This document shows, in pieces, positions 1 to 8,125 of a stretch of 64,000 nucleotides of DNA. This DNA comes from Alkalihalophilus marmarensis DSM 21297. Its GTDB lineage: Bacteria > Bacillota > Bacilli > Bacillales > Bacillaceae_D. The position numbers and the translations under genes were made by a program. The DNA lies in the NCBI RefSeq assembly GCF_000474275.2, contig NZ_ATAE01000008.1:124001-188000 (forward strand), read 5' to 3'. The notes under the pieces were generated by a model. It did not search any database, was not told the origin of the DNA, and saw only the letters and a list, made by a program, of their open reading frames with translations. Every line of letters begins with the position of its first letter. Positions within the stretch are counted from its first letter, which is position 1.

Positions 1-729
1 AGGTATGAAGAAAGTCATCTTCCTAATGCGGCTTACTTGGATCTTGAAGGGGATCTGACTGGCGAGAAAGGAGAGCATGGCGGCAGACATCCATTGCCAA
101 CGCCTGAAGCACTAGGGGAGATGTTCAGCCGCTTAGGAATTGACCAAGAAACAATGGTCGTTGCGTATGATGATGAGGGCGGTGCATTTGCTTCTAGACT
201 GTGGTGGATGTTATCTTATGTCGGCCATGAAAACGTCTATATATTAAATGGCGGATTTAAAGAGTGGATGGAGAACGGCTTTCCTGTTACAAAAGAAATA
301 CCTGTTTTCACAAGGAAGGACTTTTCTGTAAATGTACAGCCGCATATGACGATTTCAAAAGAAGAAGTAGTAGCCGCATCGCTTAATGATGCTATTTTGA
401 TTGACTCTAGGGAGCTTGCAAGGTATCAAGGGATTTCAGAGCCTGTTGATAAGAAAGCGGGCCGGATTCCAGGGGCGGTTCATGGCTTCTGGAAGGAAAA
501 CTTAGATGAATCTGGAATGTGGAAAGATGAACATCGTTTAAGAGAACGTTTTGCTGATCTGCATTTTGATGAAGAAATTATCGTCTACTGTGGTTCTGGC
601 GTCACGGCTTGCCCGAATATTCTAGCTCTAAAGGGCTTAGGGTATCAAAATGTAAAACTCTACCCAGGCAGCTGGAGTGATTGGATCACCTATCCGGATG
701 CCCCGATAGAAAAAGAACCGCAATCATAA
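1..729 (+). CDS. Sulfurtransferase with two rhodanese domains (5' end outside window)
   Basis: The reading frame is open from the first base, so the start codon lies upstream; about 242 residues are visible. The first, non-catalytic rhodanese domain ends in the family pattern around AFASRLWW and ILNGGFKEW. The second carries the active loop CGSGVTA, whose Cys would hold the persulfide. Loops of the form CGSGVTA are typical of 3-mercaptopyruvate sulfurtransferases, whereas CRKGVTA is usual for thiosulfate-specific rhodanese, so mercaptopyruvate is the likelier donor (inference). A cytosolic role in sulfur transfer or cyanide detoxification is known for the family. The gene ends in a strong hairpin terminator that overlaps its last codons. 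Confidence 0.9.
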   Translation, partial: RYEESHLPNAAYLDLEGDLTGEKGEHGGRHPLPTPEALGEMFSRLGIDQETMVVAYDDEGGAFASRLWWMLSYVGHENVYILNGGFKEWMENGFPVTKEIPVFTRKDFSVNVQPHMTISKEEVVAASLNDAILIDSRELARYQGISEPVDKKAGRIPGAVHGFWKENLDESGMWKDEHRLRERFADLHFDEEIIVYCGSGVTACPNILALKGLGYQNVKLYPGSWSDWITYPDAPIEKEPQS

Positions 730-748
730 AATTGCGGTTCTTTTTTTT
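715..748 (+). terminator. Rho-independent terminator of the sulfurtransferase gene
   Basis: A perfect 10-bp stem (gaaccgcaat / attgcggttc) with a 6-nt loop is followed by eight T. The left arm includes the last codons and the stop codon lies in the loop. Confidence 0.93.
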
Positions 749-1358
749 AGTTTGCTGGCTGTTCAATTTTGCGGTGTGGAAGCTGCCACTGATAATGGAC
801 GGATAACATTCTAAGTACAACCATTACAATAAATACCAGCCACAGCCCGATTGTTCCGGTTACTAAATTAAGACCGATCGCGAGACCTGCAATCAATGTC
901 CAGCCAATATAAATTTCTTTTCGCAAGAATAATGGTTTTCTGCCTGCTAATACATCTCTAATCATGCCGCCCCCTGTTCCTGTGAGCGCTGCAGCGACAA
1001 GAACGGCACTTAGCGGATGACCCATTTCTGTGGCATACATGGCCCCTTGAATGGCAAAAGCAGCAAGGCCCATCGCATCAAACAGGATACCGAATTTCAG
1101 CCATCTGTTAATCCAAAGGGAAGGGAAAATAAAGGCAACAGTCATAACAATAATAGCAATTGTGAATAAAGTCCCTTGATCCCAAAGTGCTGACACAGGC
1201 ACCCCGATAAGCAGGTTACGAATTGCTCCGCCGCCAAAAGCGGTGACAAGGCCGAGGATATATACTCCCATTAAGTCGTAATCTTCCTCCATTGCGACAA
1301 TGACGCCACTCAGTGCAAAGGCGACGGTCCCAATAACATTTAACACATCAAACGTCAT
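747..1358 (-). CDS. TRIC-type (UPF0126) membrane protein, YvgT-like
   Basis: About 203 residues with roughly seven hydrophobic segments. The family signature of two repeated triple-helix units is visible: AFGGGAIRN in the first half and GTGGGMIRD in the second. Members are related to trimeric intracellular cation channels (bacterial TRIC); an uptake or channel role for glycine has been suggested for some. I chose the ATG at 1358 because GGGGG stands 7 nt upstream; the frame could extend to 1412 but without a ribosome binding site. It converges on the sulfurtransferase gene and shares the gap with its terminator. Physiological substrate unknown. Confidence 0.85.
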   Translation of the reverse strand: MTFDVLNVIGTVAFALSGVIVAMEEDYDLMGVYILGLVTAFGGGAIRNLLIGVPVSALWDQGTLFTIAIIVMTVAFIFPSLWINRWLKFGILFDAMGLAAFAIQGAMYATEMGHPLSAVLVAAALTGTGGGMIRDVLAGRKPLFLRKEIYIGWTLIAGLAIGLNLVTGTIGLWLVFIVMVVLRMLSVHYQWQLPHRKIEQPAN

Positions 1359-1435
1359 AGTAATGCCCCCATAGTAAAGCTCCTTTGTGTGAATTCTCGG
1401 TGCAGTATGCATCTCTTTATTGCATCACATAAATC

Positions 1436-1466
1436 AAGGGTTTGGTTCAAACTGAACCAAACCCTT
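1436..1466. terminator. Inverted repeat, probable terminator of the small gene at 1491-1694
   Basis: A 13-bp stem (aagggtttggttc with its complement) and a 5-nt loop lie between two minus-strand genes. The T tract on the minus side is weak, so termination is likely but not certain. Confidence 0.6.
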
Positions 1467-1490
1467 AAATCAAACTTTCGTGCGTTCTTA

Positions 1491-1694
1491 TTAGCCGTTA
1501 TCACGGAATGATAGAAAGATCATAAAAGCAAGAGTTACAATTGAAAGTGCAGTTAGCGCCCCAGTGATTAAACCAGATGGTTCAGCATGTGCAGCATCTT
1601 CTGCAGCACCGCCGCCTGCTGCTAAAATAGCTTGCGCTCCCATGAATAATGATGTTAATAAGATCGTTGTCATTAATGCTAGTTTTTTAAACAT
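1491..1694 (-). CDS. Small exported or membrane protein, 67 aa
   Basis: Begins MFKKLALMTT with a Lys-rich start and hydrophobic stretch ending in AQAILAAGG, which reads as a signal peptide or first membrane segment. A short Ala/Gly/acidic linker follows and a second hydrophobic helix (LITGALTALSIVTLAFMIF) closes the protein, ending in SFRDNG. The start at 1694 has an excellent site, GAGGAGGG, about 7 nt upstream; the longer frame to 1766 has none. Single gene between the terminator at 1436-1466 and a promoter region shared with ilvA. I do not recognise a characterised family. Confidence 0.75.
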   Translation of the reverse strand: MFKKLALMTTILLTSLFMGAQAILAAGGGAAEDAAHAEPSGLITGALTALSIVTLAFMIFLSFRDNG

Positions 1695-2070
1695 ATTCGA
1701 CCCTCCTCTAATAGATAAACCATAGTAGAAACACATATATCGATCTATGTATGACGAATAGGTCATACTCGTTCGTCCACTTTATTATAGTGGCGCTCTA
1801 AAAAATAATCAACAAGCAATCGCTTACCAAAGCTGTATGCAACGGATGAATGTTACTGAGGATGCTGAAAGAAAGAGAAAGATGATTGTTCGCTACATAT
1901 AGGGGTTCGCAAAAATAAGAGCATATGGTAAGATGATGAAGATATTAATGTATGTATGTGCGTTTTAAAGAGTTGTTAAAAATGTTATTGAATGTGTTAT
2001 ATTAACACAATCTTTTAGAGGAATTAGGCTATACCTTAGCAAAACGAAAGCAAACGAGGGGATTACACAC
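1695..2070. other. Divergent intergenic region before ilvA
   Basis: 376 bp without a convincing gene. It should carry the promoter of the minus-strand small gene and that of ilvA. The only clear structure is the TGTGTTA-TAT-TAACACA palindrome at 1993-2009. No T-box or leader peptide features were seen. Confidence 0.6.
1973..2009 (+). promoter_or_regulatory. Possible ilvA promoter with overlapping palindromic operator
   Basis: TTGTTA at 1973-1978 and TTATAT at 1997-2002 (18-bp spacer) form a weak SigA-like promoter. The -10 lies inside a perfect 7-bp inverted repeat, TGTGTTA-TAT-TAACACA, at 1993-2009, which would suit a repressor site. The regulator is not identifiable. Confidence 0.45.
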
Positions 2071-3318
2071 ATGGGAACCTTACACATTGAAGATATCATC
2101 ATTGCCAATCAACGATTAAAGGATGTCGTTACACACACGCCGCTTCAAAAAAATCAAGTGTTATCTGAACGCTATCAATGTAATGTCTATTTGAAACGTG
2201 AAGACTTGCAAGTTGTTCGTTCATTTAAAATCCGCGGTGCTTTCCACCAAATATCAAGCTTGCCTGTAGAAGAATTAAACAATGGGGTCGTATGTGCGAG
2301 TGCTGGCAATCATGCTCAAGGTGTTGCTTATTCTTGCCATACCCTAAAGATCACAGGCAAGATCTTTATGCCTTCAACTACACCTAGGCAGAAAGTAGAT
2401 CAAGTGAAATTCTTTGGTAAGGAATATGTGGAAGTCATTTTAATTGGTGATACATTTGATGATTCTTTTAATGAAGCAATGAAATATTGCGAAGAGCATC
2501 AAATGGCATTTATTCACCCCTTTGACCAAGAAAAAATTGTAGCCGGTCAAGGTACAGTGGGTATGGAAATTATGAATGATATTGAAGAAAATATAGACTA
2601 CTTATTTTCATCCATCGGCGGCGGCGGATTAATCAGCGGAACTGGAACATATATTAAGAGTATTTCACCACGCACAAAGATCATCGGATGTGAGCCTTCA
2701 GGCGCACCGGCGATGAAAGAATCGATCGAACAAGGAAAAGTCATTGAACTTGAAAAGATTGATAAATTTGTGGACGGTGCCGCTGTAAAAAAAGTAGGAG
2801 ATCTTCCATTTGAGATTTGTCAAAAGATCCTTGATGATATCGTGTTAGTACCTGAAGGGAAAATTTGTACAACCATCCTTGAGTTGTACAACCAGAATGC
2901 GATTGTCGCAGAACCTGCAGGGGCTATGCCGATCTCTGCCCTCGACTTCTATAAAGATGAAATTAAAGGAAAAACGGTTGTTTGTGTAGTAAGTGGAGGT
3001 AACAACGATATTGGACGTATGCAGGAAATGAGGGAACGTTCGTTGATCTATGAAGGGCTGCAACATTATTTTATTGTTCAATTCCCGCAGCGTGCAGGGG
3101 CATTAAGAGAATTTATCTCAGATGTCCTTGGGCCGGATGATGATATTACACGTTTTGAGTATACAAAGAAAAATAATAAGGCAAATGGACCTGTCCTGAT
3201 TGGAATCGAACTTAAATGTGATGAAGATTACGATCACTTAATAGATCGATTGGAGAAAAAAGGATTCGGTTATCATGAAATCAACAAAAATGAAAGTTTA
3301 TTCAACTTATTAATTTGA
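2071..3318 (+). CDS. ilvA: L-threonine dehydratase, biosynthetic (IlvA)
   Basis: PLP enzyme that deaminates threonine to 2-oxobutanoate, the first step towards isoleucine. 415 residues, close to the roughly 420 of Bacillus IlvA. The PLP lysine sits in SFKIRGA (near residue 57); the phosphate-binding glycine loop is SIGGGGLISG (near 180-190), and CASAGNHAQG is the conserved Asn/His motif. Residues from about 325 onward (YFIVQFPQRAGALREF) form the single ACT-like regulatory domain found in biosynthetic enzymes, so isoleucine feedback is expected. It stands alone, not in an ilv-leu operon. The start is preceded by GAGGGG at 8-9 nt. Confidence 0.96.
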   Translation: MGTLHIEDIIIANQRLKDVVTHTPLQKNQVLSERYQCNVYLKREDLQVVRSFKIRGAFHQISSLPVEELNNGVVCASAGNHAQGVAYSCHTLKITGKIFMPSTTPRQKVDQVKFFGKEYVEVILIGDTFDDSFNEAMKYCEEHQMAFIHPFDQEKIVAGQGTVGMEIMNDIEENIDYLFSSIGGGGLISGTGTYIKSISPRTKIIGCEPSGAPAMKESIEQGKVIELEKIDKFVDGAAVKKVGDLPFEICQKILDDIVLVPEGKICTTILELYNQNAIVAEPAGAMPISALDFYKDEIKGKTVVCVVSGGNNDIGRMQEMRERSLIYEGLQHYFIVQFPQRAGALREFISDVLGPDDDITRFEYTKKNNKANGPVLIGIELKCDEDYDHLIDRLEKKGFGYHEINKNESLFNLLI

Positions 3319-3333
3319 TGTCTTTTTATAAAT

Positions 3334-3366
3334 AGCTCGTTCTCATTGCGAACGAGCTTTCTTTTA
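3334..3366 (+). terminator. Terminator after ilvA
   Basis: A 9-bp stem agctcgttc / gaacgagct with a 7-nt loop, followed by TTTCTTTT. Confidence 0.9.
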
Positions 3367-3397
3367 ATCTAAAACTAGTTCAAAAGGTGTGAGTATA

Positions 3398-4306
3398 ATG
3401 GCGTTAAATCAAGAGGGGATTTTGCTTGATTCTGGAACAAATGAGCTTGAAGTCATAGTGTTTAATGTTGGCAATGGTACGTATGGGATAAATGTGATGA
3501 AAGTTCGTGAAATTGTTCAGACGCAAACCGTAACCCATATTCCTAATAGTCATCCGCACATTGAAGGAATGATTCGTCTGCGTGATGAGGTGTTAACAGT
3601 TGTTAACTTAAAAGAAGTATTAGGGTGTGTGAGCGAGGGTGACGACACTCAAGATAAATTTATCGTTTCCGAGTTAAATAAAATGAAAGTTGCTTTTCGT
3701 GTCAGCGGCGTTTCGAGAATTCATCGTATTTCTTGGGAACAAATTGAAAAGCCGACTGAATTATCTCAAGGGCTCCAAAGTGCTACAACAGGTGTCATTA
3801 AACTTGACGGACAAATGATTCTCCTTCTTGACTTTGAGAAAATTGTAGTAGATATTAACCCATCAAAAGGAATCAATGTGGAACAAGTTAGAAAGCTCGG
3901 GAGAAGAGAGCGCAGTCATAAAAAGATTGTCGTAGCGGAAGATTCAGCTATGTTGCGTAAGCTGCTTCATCAGACCTTAGCTGAGGCGGGGTATGAACAA
4001 GTAACCTTCTTTGAAAATGGGAAAGAGGCGCTTGATTATCTTGAATATCTTCAAACGTCTGATGAGCATACGGTTGAAGAAGAGATACAGCTTGTTATAA
4101 CAGATCTTGAGATGCCGAAAATGGATGGACTCCATTTAACCAGACGGATAAAAGAAGATGATGATTTTAAACGAATCCCTGTTATTATCTTTTCCTCTTT
4201 AATTACGGATGACTTATATCATAAGGGGATTGCAGTTGGTGCAGACAGGCAGGTTAGTAAACCTGAAATCGTAAAATTAATAGAAGAGATTGATCTTTTA
4301 GTATAG
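3398..4306 (+). CDS. cheV: Chemotaxis coupling protein CheV (CheW domain plus receiver)
   Basis: 302 residues. The N-terminal half (about 10-155) is a CheW-like scaffold domain that bridges chemoreceptors and CheA; GTYGINVMKVREIV and GMIRLRDEVLTVVNL match that fold. The C-terminal half (about 172-302) is a response-regulator receiver: acidic patch in VVAEDSAMLRKLL, phospho-acceptor Asp in VITDLEMPKMDGL, conserved Ser in IIFSSLI and Lys in SKPE. Phosphorylation of CheV is known to aid adaptation in Bacillus. Start taken at ATG 3398, with AGGTG about 8 nt upstream, instead of the GTG at 3389. Monocistronic between two terminators. Confidence 0.96.
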   Translation: MALNQEGILLDSGTNELEVIVFNVGNGTYGINVMKVREIVQTQTVTHIPNSHPHIEGMIRLRDEVLTVVNLKEVLGCVSEGDDTQDKFIVSELNKMKVAFRVSGVSRIHRISWEQIEKPTELSQGLQSATTGVIKLDGQMILLLDFEKIVVDINPSKGINVEQVRKLGRRERSHKKIVVAEDSAMLRKLLHQTLAEAGYEQVTFFENGKEALDYLEYLQTSDEHTVEEEIQLVITDLEMPKMDGLHLTRRIKEDDDFKRIPVIIFSSLITDDLYHKGIAVGADRQVSKPEIVKLIEEIDLLV

Positions 4307-4609
4307 AACAAAACCTCCCCTAATGTAGTGGGAGGTTTCTTCGTGTACCTATAAAAATGTATAAAAAAATGTATAGAAAAATAGACAAAGACGTATGTAC
4401 AACTAATAAATAAGGTTATCTGATAATTCTGATGAATAAAAATTCAATGAGATACATTGACGGTTTCCTCAAATTGGATTAAGGTAAAATAAGATAATAG
4501 AGATGATTACAACATTATACATAATGATGGATTTGATGATAAGAAGAATAGAGAGAAATAAAATCCATTTTAGAAAAGAGAGAAAGTGTGGATAGGAGAG
4601 TGTTTGGTA
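4307..4609 (+). other. Intergenic region before the YitT-family gene
   Basis: 303 bp. Besides the cheV terminator it holds one plausible promoter, TTGACG at 4457-4462 with TAAGGT at 4480-4485 (17-bp spacer). The rest is AT-rich and shows no gene. Confidence 0.5.
4311..4345 (+). terminator. Terminator after cheV
   Basis: A 9-bp stem aaacctccc / gggaggttt with a 10-nt loop, followed by a moderately T-rich tail. Confidence 0.8.
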
Positions 4610-5242
4610 GTGGAGAGGTATAAAGGCATAGGCCTTGTTTTGGCAGGGCTGTTATTGACTTCTTTTGGGCTGCGCTTTTTAGCAATGCATGATTTGACGT
4701 TTGGCGGTACGGCAGGACTTGCTACAGTGTTAACATATATGAGCCCGTGGAGCTGGGGTTTATTATTTTTCTTAGTGAATTTACCTTTCTTTATCATTTC
4801 ATGGACGAAGCTAGGTAAATGGTTTACTTTATCAAGTTTACTTTCCATCACTGCTATTTCAGTGATCAGAGATCTCCTTGATGTGATGCCTTTTTTCAAT
4901 GTTCCTTTATGGCTTGCAACGGCATTAGCTGGGATTTTCATCGGGATAGGTGTAACACTTGTCTTGAATAATGGTTCATCTCTTGGGGGTATTCATATTT
5001 TAGCTCTGTATATGGATCAAAAATGGGGAATTAATCGAGGGGTTACAATTTTTGTTAGTGATTTCTTAATTATTTTATTTGCTGCCATGTTAGTAGGCTT
5101 CCAACAAGCCTTGTTATCTGTTCTTGTAATTTTTGTGGCAAGTACCATTATCGGGCGTTACAAGAAGTCCCCGATTCCAAAAGAAGCAGAAAATGGCGAA
5201 GACGCTTATGTATCTATGCCTGCTAAAAGCATTCATGAATAA
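4610..5242 (+). CDS. YitT-family membrane protein, short form
   Basis: About 210 residues with five to six hydrophobic segments. The family pattern is visible in LTFGGTAGLATVLTYM and in LNNGSSLGGIHILALYM, which resemble the paired GGxxG motifs of YitT/DUF161 proteins. Classical members of about 280 residues end in a cytosolic DUF2179 domain; that domain is missing here and the chain stops soon after the last membrane segment with a short charged tail. Start is uncertain: GTG 4610 lies 9 nt after AGGAGAG, while GTG 4586 and TTG 4604 are less well placed. Function in the family is unknown. Confidence 0.75.
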   Translation: MERYKGIGLVLAGLLLTSFGLRFLAMHDLTFGGTAGLATVLTYMSPWSWGLLFFLVNLPFFIISWTKLGKWFTLSSLLSITAISVIRDLLDVMPFFNVPLWLATALAGIFIGIGVTLVLNNGSSLGGIHILALYMDQKWGINRGVTIFVSDFLIILFAAMLVGFQQALLSVLVIFVASTIIGRYKKSPIPKEAENGEDAYVSMPAKSIHE

Positions 5243-5252
5243 TCAGGTAACG

Positions 5253-5285
5253 AACGAACAATCCTTCAGGGTTGTTCGTTTTTTA
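5253..5285 (+). terminator. Terminator after the YitT-family gene
   Basis: A 9-bp stem aacgaacaa / ttgttcgtt, extendable by ccttcagg in the loop, followed by TTTTT. Confidence 0.9.
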
Positions 5286-5345
5286 GTGAATTAGTTAAAG
5301 ATAAAATGCTATACTTCAACTAATACATACTGGCGGAGGGGTACC

Positions 5346-6263
5346 ATGGAATTTCATTTTTTAGGAACTGGTTCAGGAGTTCCAGCTATTGAGAGAAATG
5401 TAAGTGCGATGGCGATACGTTTTTTGCAGCAAAAAGGCACTCAATGGTTGTTTGACTGCGGAGAAGCAACTCAGCATCAATTATTGCATTCACCCATCAC
5501 TTTAACAAAAATTGACCGGATTTTTATCACACATTTACACGGCGATCATATTTTTGGCCTGCCTGGATTAATGGGTTCAAGGTCTTTTCAGGGAGCGCTG
5601 AGTCCTCTTGTCATTTATGGACCCAAAGGCTTAGCTGAGTTTATCGAGGCGTCTCTAGCTGTATCAAAGACTCATCTCAGGTATCCATATGAAGTGATTG
5701 AGCTTGAAGAAGGCTTCATGTTTGAAACGGAACATCTTTCAGTGGAAGCATTGGCACTAAATCATGTGACGCCAAGTTTTGCATTTAAGCTGACCGAAAA
5801 AGATAAGCCAGGTACATTGGATATTAAGAAACTAGAAGCGTACAATATCCCAAAAGGTCCGCATTATCAATCGTTAAAAGAGGGAAAAACAATCACTTTA
5901 GAAGATGGTCGCACGATCAATGGACATGAATTTGTCGGTCCCAAAAAAAATGGCCGGGTTGTGGTGATTGCAGGAGATACAAGGCCTACTAAAGAAATGA
6001 TTAAATTCAGCAGGGAAGCAGATATTTTGATTCATGAGGCCACATTTAGATCGGATAAAGCGGATCATGCTGTTCAATTTGGTCACAGCACAACACTAGA
6101 AGCAGCTTCCCTTGCAAAAGAAGCAAAAGTTAAGACTCTGCTGCTCACTCATATCAGCTCAAGGTATACAGGTGAGGAAGAGGCGTTTCTCAATGAGGCT
6201 AAAACGATTTTTGAAAACACGCATCTTGCTCATGATTTGATGGTGTATACGCTGAGTTCATGA
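5346..6263 (+). CDS. rnz: Ribonuclease Z
   Basis: Zinc-dependent endonuclease that removes the 3' trailer of tRNA precursors, mainly those lacking an encoded CCA. 305 residues, the usual length for bacterial RNase Z. The metal motif THLHGDHIFGLPG (HxHxDH) sits near residues 61-73; further ligands are His in ALNHVTPSFAF, Asp in IAGDTRP and His near the end in LLTHISSRY. The family-specific exosite arm corresponds to the variable stretch around 150-195. Start ATG 5346 has GGAGGGG just upstream. Followed by the small gene ytzC. Confidence 0.96.
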   Translation: MEFHFLGTGSGVPAIERNVSAMAIRFLQQKGTQWLFDCGEATQHQLLHSPITLTKIDRIFITHLHGDHIFGLPGLMGSRSFQGALSPLVIYGPKGLAEFIEASLAVSKTHLRYPYEVIELEEGFMFETEHLSVEALALNHVTPSFAFKLTEKDKPGTLDIKKLEAYNIPKGPHYQSLKEGKTITLEDGRTINGHEFVGPKKNGRVVVIAGDTRPTKEMIKFSREADILIHEATFRSDKADHAVQFGHSTTLEAASLAKEAKVKTLLLTHISSRYTGEEEAFLNEAKTIFENTHLAHDLMVYTLSS

Positions 6264-6329
6264 ATAAATTCGTAAACAAAAAGGCATAGTAACATCATTC
6301 GCTAAACCAATTTACAGGGGGAGTTAATG

Positions 6330-6590
6330 ATGGCTAACCGTGACCAAATGGAATCATGTATGGAGAAAGCAGAATCAGTGATTGAACAAGTTCAAAAAGT
6401 GTATGATGATGCTAGACGCGTTCAACCCGGAACAGATGAAGAGTATACAAATGCTCAAATGATGTTAGAGGAAATGAGCGGGGAGCTTGATGATGTGCTA
6501 AGAGCGGCGACTCCAGAACAGCGTGAGGCACTTAATCGTAAACAGCAGCAGATCAGACAGCTGCAAAATAATATGATCCTAAAACGTTAA
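6330..6590 (+). CDS. ytzC: YtzC-like small protein (DUF2524)
   Basis: 86 residues, predicted to be almost all alpha helix with heptad-like spacing. The C-terminus (QQQIRQLQNNMILKR) and the TDEEYTNAQMMLEEM region match what I recall of Bacillus YtzC. No catalytic residues are seen and the function is not known. ATG 6330 is preferred over the adjacent ATG 6327 because GGGGGAG ends 6 nt upstream of it. It lies 66 nt after rnz and may be read with it. Confidence 0.75.
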   Translation: MANRDQMESCMEKAESVIEQVQKVYDDARRVQPGTDEEYTNAQMMLEEMSGELDDVLRAATPEQREALNRKQQQIRQLQNNMILKR

Positions 6591-6636
6591 AAGCTTACAT
6601 GCTTTTTTGGTGCCTGCTAACTATAAGCAAGAAAGG

Positions 6637-6680
6637 GCTGTCTTTGAAGATTCTTAACGATCTTCAAGGGCAGCTTTTTT
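6637..6680 (+). terminator. Terminator after ytzC
   Basis: A 15-bp stem including two G-U pairs (gctgtctttgaagat with its partner ending in cagc), an 8-nt loop and six T. Confidence 0.92.
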
Positions 6681-6753
6681 GCTTTTTGAAGCAATTCTCT
6701 TTTTCGTGCGTAAGCTAACATTATTTGCTACAATAGAAGTGTCAGGAGTGAGC

Positions 6754-7113
6754 ATGATGGAGAGTATTACGGAACAAGAATTAAATGAACGTCTCAAAAG
6801 TAAGGAAGAATTACAATTTGTGTTTGTGACAACCCCTCTTTGTGGAACGTGTAAATTAGCTAGGAGAATGCTTATGATCCTTGAGGAATCTGCACCTGCA
6901 TTTAATCCGCTAGAATTGAATGTCAATACCGCGGCAGGCTTTGCAAACAGGTGGAAAATTAAAAGTGTTCCCGTACTGCTCGTTTTTAAAAAAGGCTTAG
7001 GTGTAGAGAGAATCTATGCTTTTCACTCCATCGCTCATTTGTACGAAATGTTAAAACCATATGTAGGCAAAGAGGGCATACATAATCTAGGTGAAGATAA
7101 AAAGGGGAGATAG
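6754..7113 (+). CDS. Thioredoxin-like protein
   Basis: 119 residues with a thioredoxin fold: active-site CGTC in TTPLCGTCKLARRML near residue 30, and the cis-Pro in KIKSVPVLLVF. A small cytosolic thiol-disulfide reductase or redox adaptor is expected. Compared with true thioredoxin the WCGPC motif is replaced by LCGTC. ATG 6754 follows AGGAG by 6-7 nt; the frame extends upstream to 6679 but crosses the preceding terminator. The next gene, brxA, begins 5 nt after its stop codon, so the two are co-transcribed and a shared role in thiol homeostasis is likely. Confidence 0.85.
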   Translation: MMESITEQELNERLKSKEELQFVFVTTPLCGTCKLARRMLMILEESAPAFNPLELNVNTAAGFANRWKIKSVPVLLVFKKGLGVERIYAFHSIAHLYEMLKPYVGKEGIHNLGEDKKGR

Positions 7114-7118
7114 TAGTT

Positions 7119-7556
7119 ATGTCAATGCATTATGAAGAATATATGAAGCAGGTAGTACTGCCAATGAGAAAAGAGCTGACGGATGCCGGATTCCGTGAAT
7201 TAACAACAGCTGAGGAAGTAGATCAATATATGCAGGGTGCTACAGGGACAACGCTTGTTGTCATTAACTCTGTGTGCGGGTGTGCAGCAGGGCTTGCAAG
7301 ACCTGCTGCGATTACATCGTTATCACATGATCACACACCAGATCATTTAGTGACAGTGTTTGCAGGACAAGATAAGGAAGCAACTGCTGTTATGCGTTCT
7401 TATTTCAGTGATATTCCGCCATCTTCTCCATCAATGGCAATCTTGAAAGGATCTGAGGTCGTTCACTTTATCCCTCGTGAGCAAATTGAAGGAGCAGCCC
7501 CTGAATCGATTATTCGAAATTTAGCTCTTGCATACAACGAACATTGCCAGTCATAA
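7119..7556 (+). CDS. brxA: Bacilliredoxin BrxA (YphP)
   Basis: 145 residues. The signature SVCGCAAGLARPAA holds the CGC active site of bacilliredoxins, which remove bacillithiol from S-bacillithiolated proteins after oxidative stress. The N-terminus MSMHYEEYMKQVVLPMRKEL and the region TVFAGQDKEATAVMR match BrxA more closely than BrxB. Its presence implies that the host makes bacillithiol. It sits directly after a thioredoxin-like gene and before a TlpA-like gene. GGGGAG lies about 9 nt before the ATG. Confidence 0.95.
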   Translation: MSMHYEEYMKQVVLPMRKELTDAGFRELTTAEEVDQYMQGATGTTLVVINSVCGCAAGLARPAAITSLSHDHTPDHLVTVFAGQDKEATAVMRSYFSDIPPSSPSMAILKGSEVVHFIPREQIEGAAPESIIRNLALAYNEHCQS

Positions 7557-7608
7557 ATGACCATTGTTTGTTTAGGTTAACCTAGATAAAGGTTATCCAA
7601 GTAAAAAG

Positions 7609-7650
7609 AAGCCTCCTCACCTTAGTATAAGGCGAAGAGGCTTTCCTCGT
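7609..7650 (+). terminator. Terminator after brxA
   Basis: An interrupted stem with outer arm aagcctc / gaggctt and inner arm cctt / aagg, followed by TCCTCGTTTT. Confidence 0.85.
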
Positions 7651-7694
7651 TTTAGTAACAATCAATTTTGGACAAATCGAAAGGAGCATCTATT

Positions 7695-8114
7695 ATGAAC
7701 TCAACAGCCCCTGATTTTACACTGCCAGCATTAAACGGTACAGAGTCTCTTACATTAGGCTCATTAAAGGGAAAAGTTGTCCTACTAACTTTCTTTACAA
7801 CGTGGTGCCCTGATTCGAAAAGAGACATTTTAGAAAAACAGGCGCTTTTTCAATCGATGAATCGAGACGATGTCAAAATGATTTTTGTTCATGTAACAGG
7901 ACGAGATTCATCTGTTGATCTAAGTAAGTGGCAAGAAGAGATGCAGCTTACTCTGCCTGTTTATATGGATCTTGGTACAAAAACGTATGATGCCTACCGT
8001 TGTATGGGGGTTCCAACGACGGTGTTGATTGATAAAGACCAGTCCATTAAAGGCCTCTACAATGATAAAGCTCGTATGATAGACATTATAAAAGGCCTTG
8101 GCGGCCTTTTATAA
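7695..8114 (+). CDS. TlpA/peroxiredoxin-like thiol protein with CPDS active site
   Basis: 139 residues with the TlpA/ResA layout: N-terminal APDFTLPALNG, the KVVLLTFFTTWCPDS motif near residue 35-45 and cis-Pro in GVPTTVLID. The motif reads C-P-D-S, so the second, resolving cysteine is replaced by Ser; another Cys occurs at RCMGVPTT before the cis-Pro. No signal peptide or membrane anchor is seen, unlike typical ResA/TlpA, so a cytosolic site is likely. ATG 7695 follows AAAGGAG by 7-8 nt; an upstream in-frame ATG at 7668 lacks one. The terminator overlaps its last codons. Confidence 0.8.
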   Translation: MNSTAPDFTLPALNGTESLTLGSLKGKVVLLTFFTTWCPDSKRDILEKQALFQSMNRDDVKMIFVHVTGRDSSVDLSKWQEEMQLTLPVYMDLGTKTYDAYRCMGVPTTVLIDKDQSIKGLYNDKARMIDIIKGLGGLL

Positions 8115-8115
8115 T
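8085..8115. terminator. Bidirectional terminator at a convergent gene pair
   Basis: A perfect 13-bp inverted repeat (attataaaaggcc / ggccttttataat) with a 5-nt loop overlaps the last nine codons of the TlpA-like gene and faces the minus-strand phosphoesterase gene. Confidence 0.85.
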
Positions 8116-8125
8116 GTGGGGCTAA

